Part shown: piece after piece, positions 22,590 through 31,925 of the stretch | Layout: every line of letters begins with the position of its first letter | Numbering within the stretch: position 1 is the first letter of the stretch | Assembly: GCF_000381825.1 (NCBI RefSeq) | Contig: NZ_KB907125.1 | Location: 124,001 to 188,000, forward strand | Length of the DNA stretch: 64,000 nt | Direction of reading: 5' to 3' | Source of the DNA: Thioalkalivibrio sp. ALJT | GTDB taxonomy: Bacteria; Pseudomonadota; Gammaproteobacteria; Ectothiorhodospirales; Ectothiorhodospiraceae | Position numbers and translations under genes: made by a program | The notes under the pieces: model-generated | The model's database searches: none | Told to the model about the DNA's origin: nothing | What the model saw: the letters and a program-made list of their open reading frames with translations, nothing else

Positions 22590-22694
22590 ACCTTCTTCTT
22601 TGACCCTGGAAGTTTCGGCCCACGGCCCCGCAAACGGCACCGTCGGCCCGAAACCCGCCAGTCTCGATCACACCCAGGTCCTGCGGACACGTCC

Positions 22695-23345
22695 ATGACC
22701 GCCATAGCCCCTGCCGCTCGCGGCTCGCTCTATATCGTCTCCGCCCCCTCCGGAGCCGGCAAGACCAGCCTGGTCACGGCCCTGCTGGAGTCGGTGAATT
22801 CCGTAGAAGTCTCGGTCTCGCATACGACGCGCAAACCGCGCGCCAGCGAGGTAGACGGTCAGCACTACCACTTCGTCTCCGCCGAGACCTTCCTGGGCAT
22901 GATCGAGGACGGCCAGTTACTGGAACACGCCAAGGTGTTCGACAACTTCTACGGCACGGCCCATGCCAGCGTGGATGCACGCCTGGATGCCGGGGTCGAC
23001 GTGATCCTGGAAATCGACTGGCAGGGCGCGCGTCAGGTGCGCGCCGCCGTTCCGGATGCCCACTCGATCTTCATCCTGCCGCCCTCGCGGGACGAACTGG
23101 AACGCCGACTGCGGGGGCGCGGCCAGGATGAGGAAGCCGTAATCCAGCGGCGCCTGCGCGACGCAGAATCCGACTGCACGCATTTCCGCGAATACGACTA
23201 CACCGTCGTCAACGCCGACTTTGACCAGGCCGTGCGCGACCTGGCCTGCATCTTCCGCAGCAACCGTCTGCGCACCGTGGAGCAGGAGCACCGATCCGCA
23301 TCCACCCTGGGCAACCTGTTGGCGCTGGAACCGGGGTCGGCGTAA
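22695..23345 (+). CDS. gmk: Guanylate kinase
   Basis: A 216-residue enzyme phosphorylating GMP to GDP. It has the P-loop SAPSGAGKTSL near residue 15, the GMP-binding VSHTTRKPRASEVDGQHYHF, LEIDWQGARQVR and the lid-region RLRGRGQDEE. It begins the gmk-rpoZ-spoT order typical of gammaproteobacteria and complements guaBA elsewhere in the window. Confidence 0.97.
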   Translation: MTAIAPAARGSLYIVSAPSGAGKTSLVTALLESVNSVEVSVSHTTRKPRASEVDGQHYHFVSAETFLGMIEDGQLLEHAKVFDNFYGTAHASVDARLDAGVDVILEIDWQGARQVRAAVPDAHSIFILPPSRDELERRLRGRGQDEEAVIQRRLRDAESDCTHFREYDYTVVNADFDQAVRDLACIFRSNRLRTVEQEHRSASTLGNLLALEPGSA

Positions 23346-23382
23346 CATCAACAGCTCAAGAATTTACTGACCGGAGTATCCG

Positions 23383-23658
23383 ATGGCACGCGTCACCGTC
23401 GAGGACTGCCTCGAAAACGTCGAAAACCGCTTCCAGCTGGTGCTGATGGCCGCCCGCCGGGCCCGTCACATCGCCCACGGCAAGGAACCGCGCGTACCCG
23501 AGGACAATGACAAGCCCACGGTGATCGCCCTGCGCGAAATCGCCGCCGGCGCGGTCGGTGTCGAAGTGTTCGATGAGCACGACGAGCGTCCCCAGAACCA
23601 GATGCTGGATTTCAGCACCATCCGCCATCTGGAACAGCTCGAAGCCGACGAACGCTAG
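23383..23658 (+). CDS. rpoZ: RNA polymerase omega subunit
   Basis: A 91-residue subunit with the family start [20 protein letters not shown], followed by [14 protein letters not shown] and the [13 protein letters not shown] helix. It stabilises the beta' subunit and contributes to ppGpp binding on the polymerase. It lies 37 bp after gmk and 13 bp before spoT, so ppGpp synthesis and its receptor subunit are co-located. Confidence 0.97.
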   Translation: MARVTVEDCLENVENRFQLVLMAARRARHIAHGKEPRVPEDNDKPTVIALREIAAGAVGVEVFDEHDERPQNQMLDFSTIRHLEQLEADER

Positions 23659-23671
23659 GGGTTCTCGTTTC

Positions 23672-25843
23672 ATGGCCGCTGGGCAGCCAGCCGCGCCCGG
23701 GGCCGCCTCCTCGGCAGCGGGCACCTCGACCCGTTTTCTGATCAGCGATCTGTGCTCGGAGCTCGAGGCCTATCTCGAGCCCAACGAGGTCGAGGAAGTC
23801 TATCGCGCCTACCTCCTGGGCGCGGAGTCCCACGAAGGGCAGACCCGCAAGACCGGCGAACCCTACATCTATCACCCCCTGGCCGTGGCCCGCACCATGG
23901 CCGAGATGCGGATGGATCACCAGGCGATCTGTGCTGCCATCCTGCATGACGTGATGGAGGACACCGCCACCAGCAAGGACCGCATCCACGCCGAGTTCGG
24001 CGAGGAGGTGGCCGAACTGGTGGACGGCGTCTCCAAGCTCACCCACCTGCAGTTCCAGTCCAAGGCCGAGGCGCAGGCGGAGAACTTCCGCAAGATGATG
24101 CTGGCGATCACCCGCGATATCCGGGTGATCCTGATCAAGCTGGCCGACCGTCTGCACAACATGCGCACTCTGGGCGTGATGCGCCCGGACAAGCGCCGCC
24201 GCATCGCCAAGGAAACCCTGGAGATCTACGCGCCGATCGCCCAGCGCCTGGGGATGAACGCGATCCGCCGCGAGCTGGAGCAGCTCGGCTTTTCCGCCAA
24301 GCACCCCTGGCGCGCCGCGGTCCTGGAGCAGGCCGTGCAACGGGCCGGCGGCAACCGGCGCGAACCAATGAAGAACATCGAGCAGGCCATCTGCTCGCGC
24401 ATGGAGGCGGCCGGGATCATCGGTCGCATCTCCGGGCGCGAAAAGAGCCTGTACAGCATCTACCGCAAGATGCGCGAAAAGCACCACTCGTTCGAGGACG
24501 TGTTCGATGTCTTCGCCATCCGCATCATCGTCGACGATGTCGACACCTGCTATCGCTCGCTGGGGGTGGTGCACAACCTGTACAAGCCGGTCCCGGGGCG
24601 CTTCAAGGACTACATCGCGATCCCCAAGTCCAACGGCTACCAGTCGCTGCACACCATCCTGTTCGGTCCCCAGGGCATCCCGATCGAGATCCAGATCCGC
24701 TCCACCGAAATGGATCGCGTGGCCGAAAGCGGCATCGCCGCCCACTGGCAGTACAAGGCCGGGGGCGAATCCACCCGCACGGCACAGAGCCGCGCACGCG
24801 AATGGCTGCAGGATGTCCTCGAGATCCAGAAGAGCGTAGGCAACTCCATCGAGTTCCTGGAGAACGTGAAGGTCGACCTGTTCCCGGACGAGGTCTACAC
24901 CTTCACGCCCGGTGGCGACATCCTGGTGCTGCCACGCGACGCCACTCCGGTCGACTTTGCCTATGCCGTGCACTCGGATGTCGGCAACCGCTGCGTGGCG
25001 GCCAAGATCGACCGCCAGCTGGCACCGTTGTCCACGCGCCTGCAAAGCGGGCAGACAGTCGAGATCGTCACCGCCTCTGGCGCGCGCCCCAACCCGGCAT
25101 GGCTGTCCTTTGTGGTCACCGGCAAGGCGCGTACCGGCATCCGCCACTGCCTGAAGTCGATGCAGTCGGAGGAGGCCCGCACCCTGGGCGAACGCCTGCT
25201 GGACAAGGCCCTGGAATCCCTGGGCGCCCGCCTGTCCCAGATCTCCCCTGCCCGTCTGGACCAGATGCTGGACGCGATGCAACTGGAAGACCTCGACGCC
25301 CTGCTGATTGACATCGGTCTGGGCAACCGCATGGCCTCCCTGGTGGCGCGGCAAATGGTCGGCACGGAGGGCCCCGAAGCCACGGCGGCGACAACGACGA
25401 CCCTGGCGGTCAAGGGCACCGAGGGGCTGGTGCTGAGTTACGCCCGCTGCTGCCACCCGATCCCGGGCGACCCGATCATTGGCCAGCTCAGTGCCGGACG
25501 CGGGCTGGTGGTCCATCGCGAGAGCTGCCGCAACGTCCTGCACGACAGTCGCGAGCGCGCCGACCGCACGATCGCTCTCGAGTGGTCGCACGAACCGCAA
25601 CTGCAGTTCACGGCGGCCGTGCGCACGCGTACCGCCAACCGTCGCGGGGCCCTGGCGGACATGGCCGCGGTCATCGCTGATCACGGCTCCAACATCGAAC
25701 ATATCTCCTTCAACGAGCAGGACGGCCACTCCACGGCCATGACCTTCCTGCTGACGGTGCGCGACCGCCAGCACCTGGCCCAGATCATGCGCGGCCTGCG
25801 CCGCCTGAGCGACGTCCTGCGCATCTCGCGTCAGCGCGGCTGA
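23672..25843 (+). CDS. spoT: Bifunctional (p)ppGpp synthetase/hydrolase SpoT
   Basis: A 723-residue stringent-response enzyme. The HD hydrolase is intact (AAILHDVMEDT, residues 88-98). The synthetase domain has the SpoT-type RFKDYIAIPKSNGYQSLHT motif rather than the RelA form. A TGS domain (about 400-460, VYTFTPGGDILVLPRDATPVDFAYAVH) and a C-terminal ACT domain follow, with the HPIPGDPIIG helix between them. The ATG at 23672 was chosen because the upstream in-frame extension lies inside rpoZ. Both activities are predicted. Confidence 0.96.
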   Translation: MAAGQPAAPGAASSAAGTSTRFLISDLCSELEAYLEPNEVEEVYRAYLLGAESHEGQTRKTGEPYIYHPLAVARTMAEMRMDHQAICAAILHDVMEDTATSKDRIHAEFGEEVAELVDGVSKLTHLQFQSKAEAQAENFRKMMLAITRDIRVILIKLADRLHNMRTLGVMRPDKRRRIAKETLEIYAPIAQRLGMNAIRRELEQLGFSAKHPWRAAVLEQAVQRAGGNRREPMKNIEQAICSRMEAAGIIGRISGREKSLYSIYRKMREKHHSFEDVFDVFAIRIIVDDVDTCYRSLGVVHNLYKPVPGRFKDYIAIPKSNGYQSLHTILFGPQGIPIEIQIRSTEMDRVAESGIAAHWQYKAGGESTRTAQSRAREWLQDVLEIQKSVGNSIEFLENVKVDLFPDEVYTFTPGGDILVLPRDATPVDFAYAVHSDVGNRCVAAKIDRQLAPLSTRLQSGQTVEIVTASGARPNPAWLSFVVTGKARTGIRHCLKSMQSEEARTLGERLLDKALESLGARLSQISPARLDQMLDAMQLEDLDALLIDIGLGNRMASLVARQMVGTEGPEATAATTTTLAVKGTEGLVLSYARCCHPIPGDPIIGQLSAGRGLVVHRESCRNVLHDSRERADRTIALEWSHEPQLQFTAAVRTRTANRRGALADMAAVIADHGSNIEHISFNEQDGHSTAMTFLLTVRDRQHLAQIMRGLRRLSDVLRISRQRG

Positions 25844-25879
25844 CGCGTCTGCCCAACCCCCAGAAACCGGGAGCGCCTG

Positions 25880-26542
25880 ATGTCCAATCGTTCCATCGGC
25901 CTCGATGGGCCGCTGTACCACTACCTCCTGGAGCACTCGCTGCGCGAGCCGGACGTGCTCGCCGATCTGCGTGCCGAGACCGCGAAGCTGCCCGAGGCCA
26001 ACATGCAGATCGCGCCCGAACAGGGCCAGTTCATGGCACTGCTGGCGCGGCTCATGGGGGCCAGGCGTTACCTGGAGATTGGCACCTTCACCGGCTACAG
26101 TGCACTGGCCGTCGCGCTGGCCCTGCCCGAAGACGGCGAGGTCGTCACCCTGGACAACAGCGCGCAATGGACCGCCACGGCCCGGCGCTACTGGGAACGC
26201 GCCGGAGTCAGCGGCCGCATCCGGCTCGAGCCGGGGGCGGCGCGCGACTCGCTACAGGCCCTGGAGCAGCGCGGCGAGACCGGCCGCTTCGACCTGGCCT
26301 TCATCGACGCCGACAAGACCGGCTACCCCGACTACTTCGAACACTGCCTGCGACTGGTCCGCGCCGGCGGCCTGATCCTGGTCGACAATACCCTGTGGCA
26401 TGGCACCGTCGCCGACCCGGACGACGAGCGCGAGGACACCCGCGCGATCCGCGCCTTCAACAATGCCCTGCACCACGACGAACGCATCGACCTCTCGCTG
26501 GCCCCCATCGGCGACGGCCTGACCCTCGCCCGGCGCCGCTGA
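25880..26542 (+). CDS. Class I SAM-dependent O-methyltransferase (caffeoyl-CoA OMT-like)
   Basis: A 220-residue methyltransferase. The SAM-binding motif I is YLEIGTFTGYSALAVALALP, followed by the acidic loop VVTLDNS. FDLAFIDADKTGYPDYFEH and GGLILVDNTLWHGTVADP are typical of the O-methyltransferase family 3 metal-dependent group. A GGGAGCGCC ribosome site precedes the ATG. It lies 36 bp after spoT and could be co-transcribed. The substrate is unknown. Confidence 0.88.
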   Translation: MSNRSIGLDGPLYHYLLEHSLREPDVLADLRAETAKLPEANMQIAPEQGQFMALLARLMGARRYLEIGTFTGYSALAVALALPEDGEVVTLDNSAQWTATARRYWERAGVSGRIRLEPGAARDSLQALEQRGETGRFDLAFIDADKTGYPDYFEHCLRLVRAGGLILVDNTLWHGTVADPDDEREDTRAIRAFNNALHHDERIDLSLAPIGDGLTLARRR

Positions 26543-26722
26543 GCCGGCCACAAGTCCCGCGGGGGTCGACCAGGGGTCAAGGGTGGTCTTCGGAAGACGG
26601 GAAGATGGCACCGGGGCGCCCGGGAACTTCAACATCTCGCTCGAACCGATCTTCTTTCGTTCTCCCGGCCTGCCCGTGAACCGCATTCGCGGCACAAAGA
26701 TCACCACGGGCACCGCGAGACG

Positions 26723-27148
26723 TTACAAGCAAAGGCCGCTTTCGCCGAGGCCGCGGCGGCAGATGGCACGACGCTCGATCGCAACGACCACCCACCCCGC
26801 TTCCGTCGCGTCCAGCTCCAGGCGAAATTCATAGGCGCTCACGGCATCATCGCGCAGCCCGGTCAGTCGCAGCTCCGCTCGTTCCGGGCGCGGCTGATCA
26901 ATCACCAGCCCGGAGTAGTCCACCGCCAGCCCTGAGGCCCACCGGGTAGATGCGAGCCACCCCAGCACCGCGGCACCGGGCGTTGCCGCGGGCGCAAGCG
27001 TCGGCACCGCCTGCGATGCGAAAGCCGTGGGCGCCGGCTCCCGGTCCGCCGGCACATCCGCCGCCTCCGGCGCTCCGGACTGCACGGCACAGCCCGCCAG
27101 CAACACCATGAGCATCCCCCACTGCAACACCACCCCGCATCGAGCCAT
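26723..27148 (-). CDS. Putative small lipoprotein
   Basis: A 141-residue protein with a hydrophobic N-terminus ending in the lipobox LLAGC (VVLQWGMLMVLLAGCAVQSG), so the mature protein is probably membrane-anchored. The remaining region has a Pro/Ala-rich linker and a folded C-terminus with ELRLTGLRDDAVSAYEFRLEL, ending in two cysteines (RAICRRGLGESGLCL). I do not recognise the family. The start is taken at the ATG giving a standard-length lipoprotein signal; a longer reading would bury the signal. Confidence 0.5.
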   Translation of the reverse strand: MARCGVVLQWGMLMVLLAGCAVQSGAPEAADVPADREPAPTAFASQAVPTLAPAATPGAAVLGWLASTRWASGLAVDYSGLVIDQPRPERAELRLTGLRDDAVSAYEFRLELDATEAGWVVVAIERRAICRRGLGESGLCL

Positions 27149-27433
27149 CACGTGCCATACCTCGCAAAAACCGTATTGCAACGAACATAGCCCGAACATT
27201 TCGTGAATTGCACGCGCCCTCGCGGGTCTCCTGGCCACAGAGGGATTCACCTCGGCCAGCCGCATGGACGGCTGTGGCGCCACTGCGGCAAACAACCCCC
27301 CGTGCGCCCCGTATGCTGCACGATCCTTACGCACACGAATGCAGGATTCGGGATCGCGAAGCCCGAAACCTACTACCATGCTCAAAACCCATGTATCGGC
27401 CTGTCGCCGACCGACGCCACGGAGAACCTCATC

Positions 27434-27973
27434 ATGAACGCGTTCACGCTACGTCCCTTCCTGCTGACCGGACTTTGTACCCTCCTGCTGGCCGCCAGTC
27501 CCCTGCACGGCGGCGCTGTCTACGCCCCGGCAGCCAAGGACCCCACCGCCGCGGAGATGGAAGAACTGCGCAAATCCTGGGCCGAGACCCGCGAAGAGCT
27601 CGAACAGGAAGGTCAGGATGGCGACACGGAAACCGGCTCGCGTACGCGCGAGACCCTGGACGCAATGGACCAGAAACTGGGCCACTTGCGCGAGCAAATC
27701 CGCGAAGGCTGGGACGACCTGAGCGAGGGCACCCGCGCACGGCGCGAACGCGCCTACGACGGCCTGGTGGAAGAACGCGACCGCCTGGCCGAATGGTCCG
27801 GCGATATGCGCTCACGTTCCTCGGAAGCCTGGGGTGGTGTTCGTGAGGGGGCCCGGGAGGCCTGGGGCGGCGTGCGCGATGGCTCGCGCAAGGCCTGGGA
27901 TTCGGTGCGGGACGCCTTCCGCGATGATGACGCATCCGCCGACACGGACCGCCCGGCGCAGGACCCGGAGTAA
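27434..27973 (+). CDS. Exported helical-repeat protein of unknown function
   Basis: A 179-residue protein with a Sec signal peptide (MNAFTLRPFLLTGLCTLLLA, cleavage near GGA-VYA). The mature part is highly charged and helical. Near the C-terminus are short tandem repeats, AWGGVREGARE, AWGGVRDGSRK and AWDSVRDAFRD, an 11-residue amphipathic period reminiscent of LEA or apolipoprotein-like helices. GGAGAACCTC precedes the ATG. Its stop codon overlaps the next start (TAATG), so it is translationally coupled to a cytochrome c lipoprotein. Function is unknown; a periplasmic chaperone, spacer or membrane-stress role is conceivable. Confidence 0.65.
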   Translation: MNAFTLRPFLLTGLCTLLLAASPLHGGAVYAPAAKDPTAAEMEELRKSWAETREELEQEGQDGDTETGSRTRETLDAMDQKLGHLREQIREGWDDLSEGTRARRERAYDGLVEERDRLAEWSGDMRSRSSEAWGGVREGAREAWGGVRDGSRKAWDSVRDAFRDDDASADTDRPAQDPE

Positions 27974-28488
27974 TGGCGGGTTACCCCCGGAGCTACTTCA
28001 AGTTCGCGGCAGCATTGTCACTGGCGCTGACCGCTGCCGGACTCACCGGCTGCGACGGCCTCGTAGGCACCGGGACACCCGAGCACCACCAGCGCACAAC
28101 CGAACCGGAGATCCTGCAGCGCGGCGAACGCCTGTATCAGCTGCATTGTGCCGCCTGCCACGGAGACCAGCGCGAGGGCGCCGAGAACTGGCGTCAGCGG
28201 AACCCCGACGGCACCTTCCCTCCCCCGCCGCTGGACGGCAGCGCCCACACCTGGCATCACCCCTACTGGCAGCTCAGCGACATGATCCGCTACGGCGCCG
28301 AGGCCCGTGGCGGGACCATGCCGAGCTTCGAAGACACCCTGTCCGAGGGTGATACGGAGGCCATCATTGCCTGGCTGCAATCGCACTGGCCGGACGCGAT
28401 CTTCGAGGCCTGGGTACGCTACGACCGCAACCACCCGACCCGGGAGGACTGGGAACGGGACATGGGCGAACCCTGGGTGACGCACTAG
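27973..28488 (+). CDS. Cytochrome c family lipoprotein
   Basis: A 171-residue monohaem c-type cytochrome. The signal ends in a lipobox (SLALTAAGLTGCDG), which would anchor it to a membrane. The haem site is LHCAACHGDQREG, and GGTMPSFEDTLS supplies the likely distal methionine ligand. The ORF overlaps the stop of the helical-repeat gene by 1 bp, an unusual coupling. It is likely a periplasmic electron carrier. Its partner is not visible, although the HiPIP is encoded 3 kb away. Confidence 0.85.
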   Translation: MAGYPRSYFKFAAALSLALTAAGLTGCDGLVGTGTPEHHQRTTEPEILQRGERLYQLHCAACHGDQREGAENWRQRNPDGTFPPPPLDGSAHTWHHPYWQLSDMIRYGAEARGGTMPSFEDTLSEGDTEAIIAWLQSHWPDAIFEAWVRYDRNHPTREDWERDMGEPWVTH

Positions 28489-28510
28489 GGGCTCACGGAT
28501 CGCTATCGGC

Positions 28511-31261
28511 CTAAACGGCCTGCGGCGCCACCCCTCGGCGCCGCGCCAGCACCTGGCGCACGACCAGCTTCTCCAGCTCCACAATCACGAACACCGCCAG
28601 TCCGAAGGTCAGGATGCGGCCCCAGTCCTCCAGCCCGATGGCCGTAGTCCCGAACAGCGCGTGCATCACCGGTAGATAGGTGAACGCCAGCTGCAGCAGT
28701 ACCAGCACCCCGATCGCCAGCCACATCGCCCGCGAGCGAAACAGCTCGCCGCCCGGCAGCACCGGCTGATGAATCAGGCGCAGGTTCAACAGGTAGAAGG
28801 CCTGCCCTGCGACCAGGGTATTGATCGCAACCGTGCGCGCGACCTCGTCGGCCACACCGGCCACGGTCTCCATGTAGACAAAATGCCCGAACGTACCGGC
28901 CCATAGCAGCAGCGCCACGAACGGGATCCTCCAGAGCAGGAAGCCGGACAGCAGCGGGGTATCCGGGGCCCGTGGTGGCCGCTGCATCACCCCCGGTTCG
29001 GCCTTCTCGAAGGCCAGCGCCATCGCCAGGGTCACGGAGGTCACCATGTTCACCCACAGCACCTGCACCGGCGTCAGCGGCAACGCCAGCCCCATCAGGA
29101 TCGCCATCATGATGGTCAGCGACTGCCCGGCGTTGGTCGGCAGCATGTGCAGGATGGCCTTGCGGATATTGTCGTAGACGGTGCGCCCCTCCTCCACCGC
29201 GTGCGCAATGGAAGCGAAGTTGTCATCGGCCAGTACCATTTCCGACGCCTCCTTCGCGGCCTCCGTACCCTTGCCGCCCATGGCCACACCGACATCCGCG
29301 CGCTTCAGCGCCGGGGCATCGTTCACCCCGTCGCCGGTCATCGCCACGATGCGCCCGCCCTGTTGCAGGGCCTGCACCAGCCTCAGCTTGTGTTCCGGCG
29401 ACGTCCGCGCGAAGACATCCGTTTGCTCCGTCACCCGCGCCAGGGAACCCGCGTCCAGGGCATCCAGCTCATGACCGGTGCGGGCCTCGGCGTCGCGGCC
29501 CAGACCGAGTTGCTCGCCGATGGCCCGCGCAGTCGCCAGGTGATCACCGGTGATCATCTTCACTTCGATCCCCGCCGCACGACAGCGGGTCACCGCACGG
29601 ATCGCCTCGTCGCGCGGCGGATCAATAATCCCGAGCAATGCAAGCAGGGTAAAACCGCCGGCCTCGACATCATCAAAGCGCAGCTCGCAATGATCGGATT
29701 CGGTGTCACGCACGGCCACGGCCAGCAGGCGCTGACCGCGGGCCGCCACGGCCTCCATGGCGGCGTGCCAGCGCTCGCCATCCAGCGCCTCGCGGGTCTC
29801 GCCATCCACCTGCTGCTCGCTGCAAAGTTCCAGCACGCGCTCGGGCGCGCCCTTCAGCAGGATCCGCGCATGGCCCTCGTGGTCGTGATGCAGTGTCGCC
29901 ATGTAGCGATGATCCGACTCGAACGGGATCACGTCGGTGCGCGGCAGGCGTTCGCCTTCCAGGCGCGGATCCATCCCGGCCTTGCACGCCAGGGTGATCA
30001 GCGCACCTTCGGTGGGGTCCCCCTCCATGACCCAGTCGTCGCCCTTCTGGTAGAGCCGGGCGTCATTGCACAGGAGCCCCGTCCGCAGCACTTCGCGCAG
30101 CAGCGGGTCCTCGTCCGGGTCGATATCCCGCTCGCCCTCGGAGAACTGGCCCTGCGGCGCATAGCCCACGCCACTGACCAGAATCTCGCGGGTCGCCGTG
30201 CACACGGTCTGCGCCGTCATCTCGTTCCGGGTGAGCGTACCGGTCTTGTCGGAGCAGATAGCCGACACCGAACCCAGGGTCTCCACCGCCGGCAAGCGGC
30301 GAATGATCGCATTGCGCCGTGCCATCTTCTGGACCCCGATGGCCAGCGCGATCGTCATGATTGCGGGGAGCCCCTCGGGGATCGTGGACACCGCCAGGCT
30401 CGCGGCTGCGAGGAACATCTCGTCCAGCGGATAACTCCGCACCCAGTACCCGAAGGCAAAGGTCGCCGCCGCGATCACCACGATCACGCCCGCCAGCCAG
30501 TGGCCGAACTGTGCCATCTGGCGGACCAGGGGTGTCTCCAGCCCCTCAACCTCGCCGAGCATGGTGGAGATGCGTCCGATCTCGGTATGCTCGCCAGTGG
30601 CCACGACGACGCCCGCACCACGACCAAAGGCCACCAGCGTCCCGGAGAAGCCCATGCTGCAGCGATCCCCGAGGTCGGCCCCCTGTTCCACCGGAGCGGT
30701 GCGCTTTTCCACTGCCACCGATTCGCCGGTCAGGACCGCCTCTTCCAGGCGCAGGTTCTTGGTCTCGAACAGGCGCAGATCGGCCGGCACCCGATCACCG
30801 GCCTGCAAGTGCACAATATCGCCGGGTACCAGTTGATCGGCCGCAATCTCGCGGCGTTCACCGCCGCGCGTCACGACCGCGCGCGGCGAAAGCATCTTGC
30901 GGATCGCGTCCAGTGCCTTCTCCGCCTTGCCCTCCTGCACAAAGCCGATCAGCGTGTTGATCAGCACGACCGCCAGGATGACGCCGGTATCCACCCAGTG
31001 CTCAAGCAGGGCCGTGCCCACGGCCGCCACCAGCAGGATGTAGATCAGGACATTGTGAAAATGCCGCAGAAAACGGCGCAGAACACTGGCGCGCTCGGGC
31101 GGGGTCAACTGGTTGGGGCCGTAGCGCTTCAGCCGCGCCTCGGCCTCATCCAAGGCAAGCCCGTCGCGCGCGACGCCCCAATGCGACAGGGCCTCCTCGG
31201 CACTCTGGCTGTGCCAGGACGGGGCTGCAGACGGGTCCACGGGTTCCGGGGCATCAGACAT
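28511..31261 (-). CDS. Cation-transporting P-type ATPase (P2 type)
   Basis: A 916-residue membrane pump with the N-terminal cation ATPase domain, the phosphorylation motif SDKTGTLTRNEMT, the conserved PEGLPAIMTIALAIG in TM4, TGDHLATARAIGEQLG and TGDGVNDAPALKRADVGVAMG in the P domain. About ten membrane helices are expected. There is no N-terminal CxxC metal-binding domain, so a CPx heavy-metal pump is unlikely; the family fits Ca2+ or mixed monovalent-cation P2 pumps. The transported ion cannot be fixed by sequence alone. It converges on the cytochrome gene with a 22-bp gap. Confidence 0.92.
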   Translation of the reverse strand: MSDAPEPVDPSAAPSWHSQSAEEALSHWGVARDGLALDEAEARLKRYGPNQLTPPERASVLRRFLRHFHNVLIYILLVAAVGTALLEHWVDTGVILAVVLINTLIGFVQEGKAEKALDAIRKMLSPRAVVTRGGERREIAADQLVPGDIVHLQAGDRVPADLRLFETKNLRLEEAVLTGESVAVEKRTAPVEQGADLGDRCSMGFSGTLVAFGRGAGVVVATGEHTEIGRISTMLGEVEGLETPLVRQMAQFGHWLAGVIVVIAAATFAFGYWVRSYPLDEMFLAAASLAVSTIPEGLPAIMTIALAIGVQKMARRNAIIRRLPAVETLGSVSAICSDKTGTLTRNEMTAQTVCTATREILVSGVGYAPQGQFSEGERDIDPDEDPLLREVLRTGLLCNDARLYQKGDDWVMEGDPTEGALITLACKAGMDPRLEGERLPRTDVIPFESDHRYMATLHHDHEGHARILLKGAPERVLELCSEQQVDGETREALDGERWHAAMEAVAARGQRLLAVAVRDTESDHCELRFDDVEAGGFTLLALLGIIDPPRDEAIRAVTRCRAAGIEVKMITGDHLATARAIGEQLGLGRDAEARTGHELDALDAGSLARVTEQTDVFARTSPEHKLRLVQALQQGGRIVAMTGDGVNDAPALKRADVGVAMGGKGTEAAKEASEMVLADDNFASIAHAVEEGRTVYDNIRKAILHMLPTNAGQSLTIMMAILMGLALPLTPVQVLWVNMVTSVTLAMALAFEKAEPGVMQRPPRAPDTPLLSGFLLWRIPFVALLLWAGTFGHFVYMETVAGVADEVARTVAINTLVAGQAFYLLNLRLIHQPVLPGGELFRSRAMWLAIGVLVLLQLAFTYLPVMHALFGTTAIGLEDWGRILTFGLAVFVIVELEKLVVRQVLARRRGVAPQAV

Positions 31262-31566
31262 CGGCGCAGGTCGGGGCTGCTACGGGGCTTTTATCGTCGC
31301 CTGCCCGCCGCAGGGCCACAAGCCCCGCGGCCGAATAGCCCCACACGGTGCTGACGCCGGTCTCATGCCTGACTGCCGAACGAGACCCGGTGCCGGCCAG
31401 CCCCGCCGCGAACACAGCCCCGGTCATCCATTCACCACAAATGAGTGTCTTCTCAACGGAACCCACAGCGAGTTGAGCCCTCGAACGGGGTGATCCCGCC
31501 TGTAGCGGGTGACCAAGCAGGGAGAAAACGCCAACAATCCTTAACTTCCCAGCAAACGGAGGACCC
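31262..31566. other. Intergenic region between P-type ATPase and HiPIP starts
   Basis: About 305 bp carrying the divergent regulatory space of the ATPase and HiPIP genes. A GGAGG ribosome site lies just before the HiPIP ATG. I cannot define a confident promoter, and I see no other feature. Confidence 0.4.
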
Positions 31567-31881
31567 ATGTCCAATACGCCGAATGCCAATCGTCGCAAGT
31601 TCCTGCGCCAGGCCTCTGCCGCCGTGGCGGCCATCCCGGTCGTCAGTCTGGTCGGAATGCCTGCAGCCAGCGCCGCGGAGCAGGCCGAGGATGGTCACGC
31701 CCATCATTACGTCAATGATGCGGCCGACTCCGACCACCCGGATTATGCCGCAGGCGAGAAGTGCAAGAACTGCGCCTTCTGGGGCGGCGGTGACGCCCAG
31801 TGGGGCCAGTGCTTCCACGCCGAGTTCCAGGGCGTTCAGGTGAACGCCGACGGCTGGTGCGACGCATACGTCGGATCCTGA
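31567..31881 (+). CDS. hip: High-potential iron-sulfur protein (HiPIP)
   Basis: A 104-residue periplasmic [4Fe-4S] electron carrier with a twin-arginine signal (ANRRKFLRQASAAV) cleaved after ASA near residue 37. The mature domain has the four ligating cysteines C66, C69, C82 and C98 (CKNC, GQC, GWC). HiPIPs donate electrons to reaction centres or terminal oxidases in purple sulfur and related halo-alkaliphilic bacteria, which is consistent with the inferred lineage. The gene stands alone and is followed by a strong hairpin. Confidence 0.95.
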   Translation: MSNTPNANRRKFLRQASAAVAAIPVVSLVGMPAASAAEQAEDGHAHHYVNDAADSDHPDYAAGEKCKNCAFWGGGDAQWGQCFHAEFQGVQVNADGWCDAYVGS

Positions 31882-31893
31882 TACCGTCGTAAC

Positions 31894-31920
31894 CGTCCGG
31901 CCCGGCCCCGGGCCGGACGC
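31894..31920 (+). terminator. GC-rich hairpin after HiPIP
   Basis: A perfect stem GTCCGGCCCGG/CCGGGCCGGAC lies 13-39 bp past the HiPIP stop. No U tract follows, so termination efficiency is uncertain, but its position suits a terminator or mRNA-stabilising hairpin. Confidence 0.55.
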
Positions 31921-31925
31921 CTCAC

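Noticed and set aside
23612-26167. A minus-strand open frame of about 850 codons
   Set aside because: It is the shadow of spoT, which has intact HD, synthetase, TGS and ACT regions.
26543-26722. Possible small RNA or gene between the O-methyltransferase and lipoprotein genes
   Set aside because: No start/ribosome-site pair, promoter or stable hairpin could be supported. Only a loose GGAAGACGGGAAG phrase is shared with other gaps.
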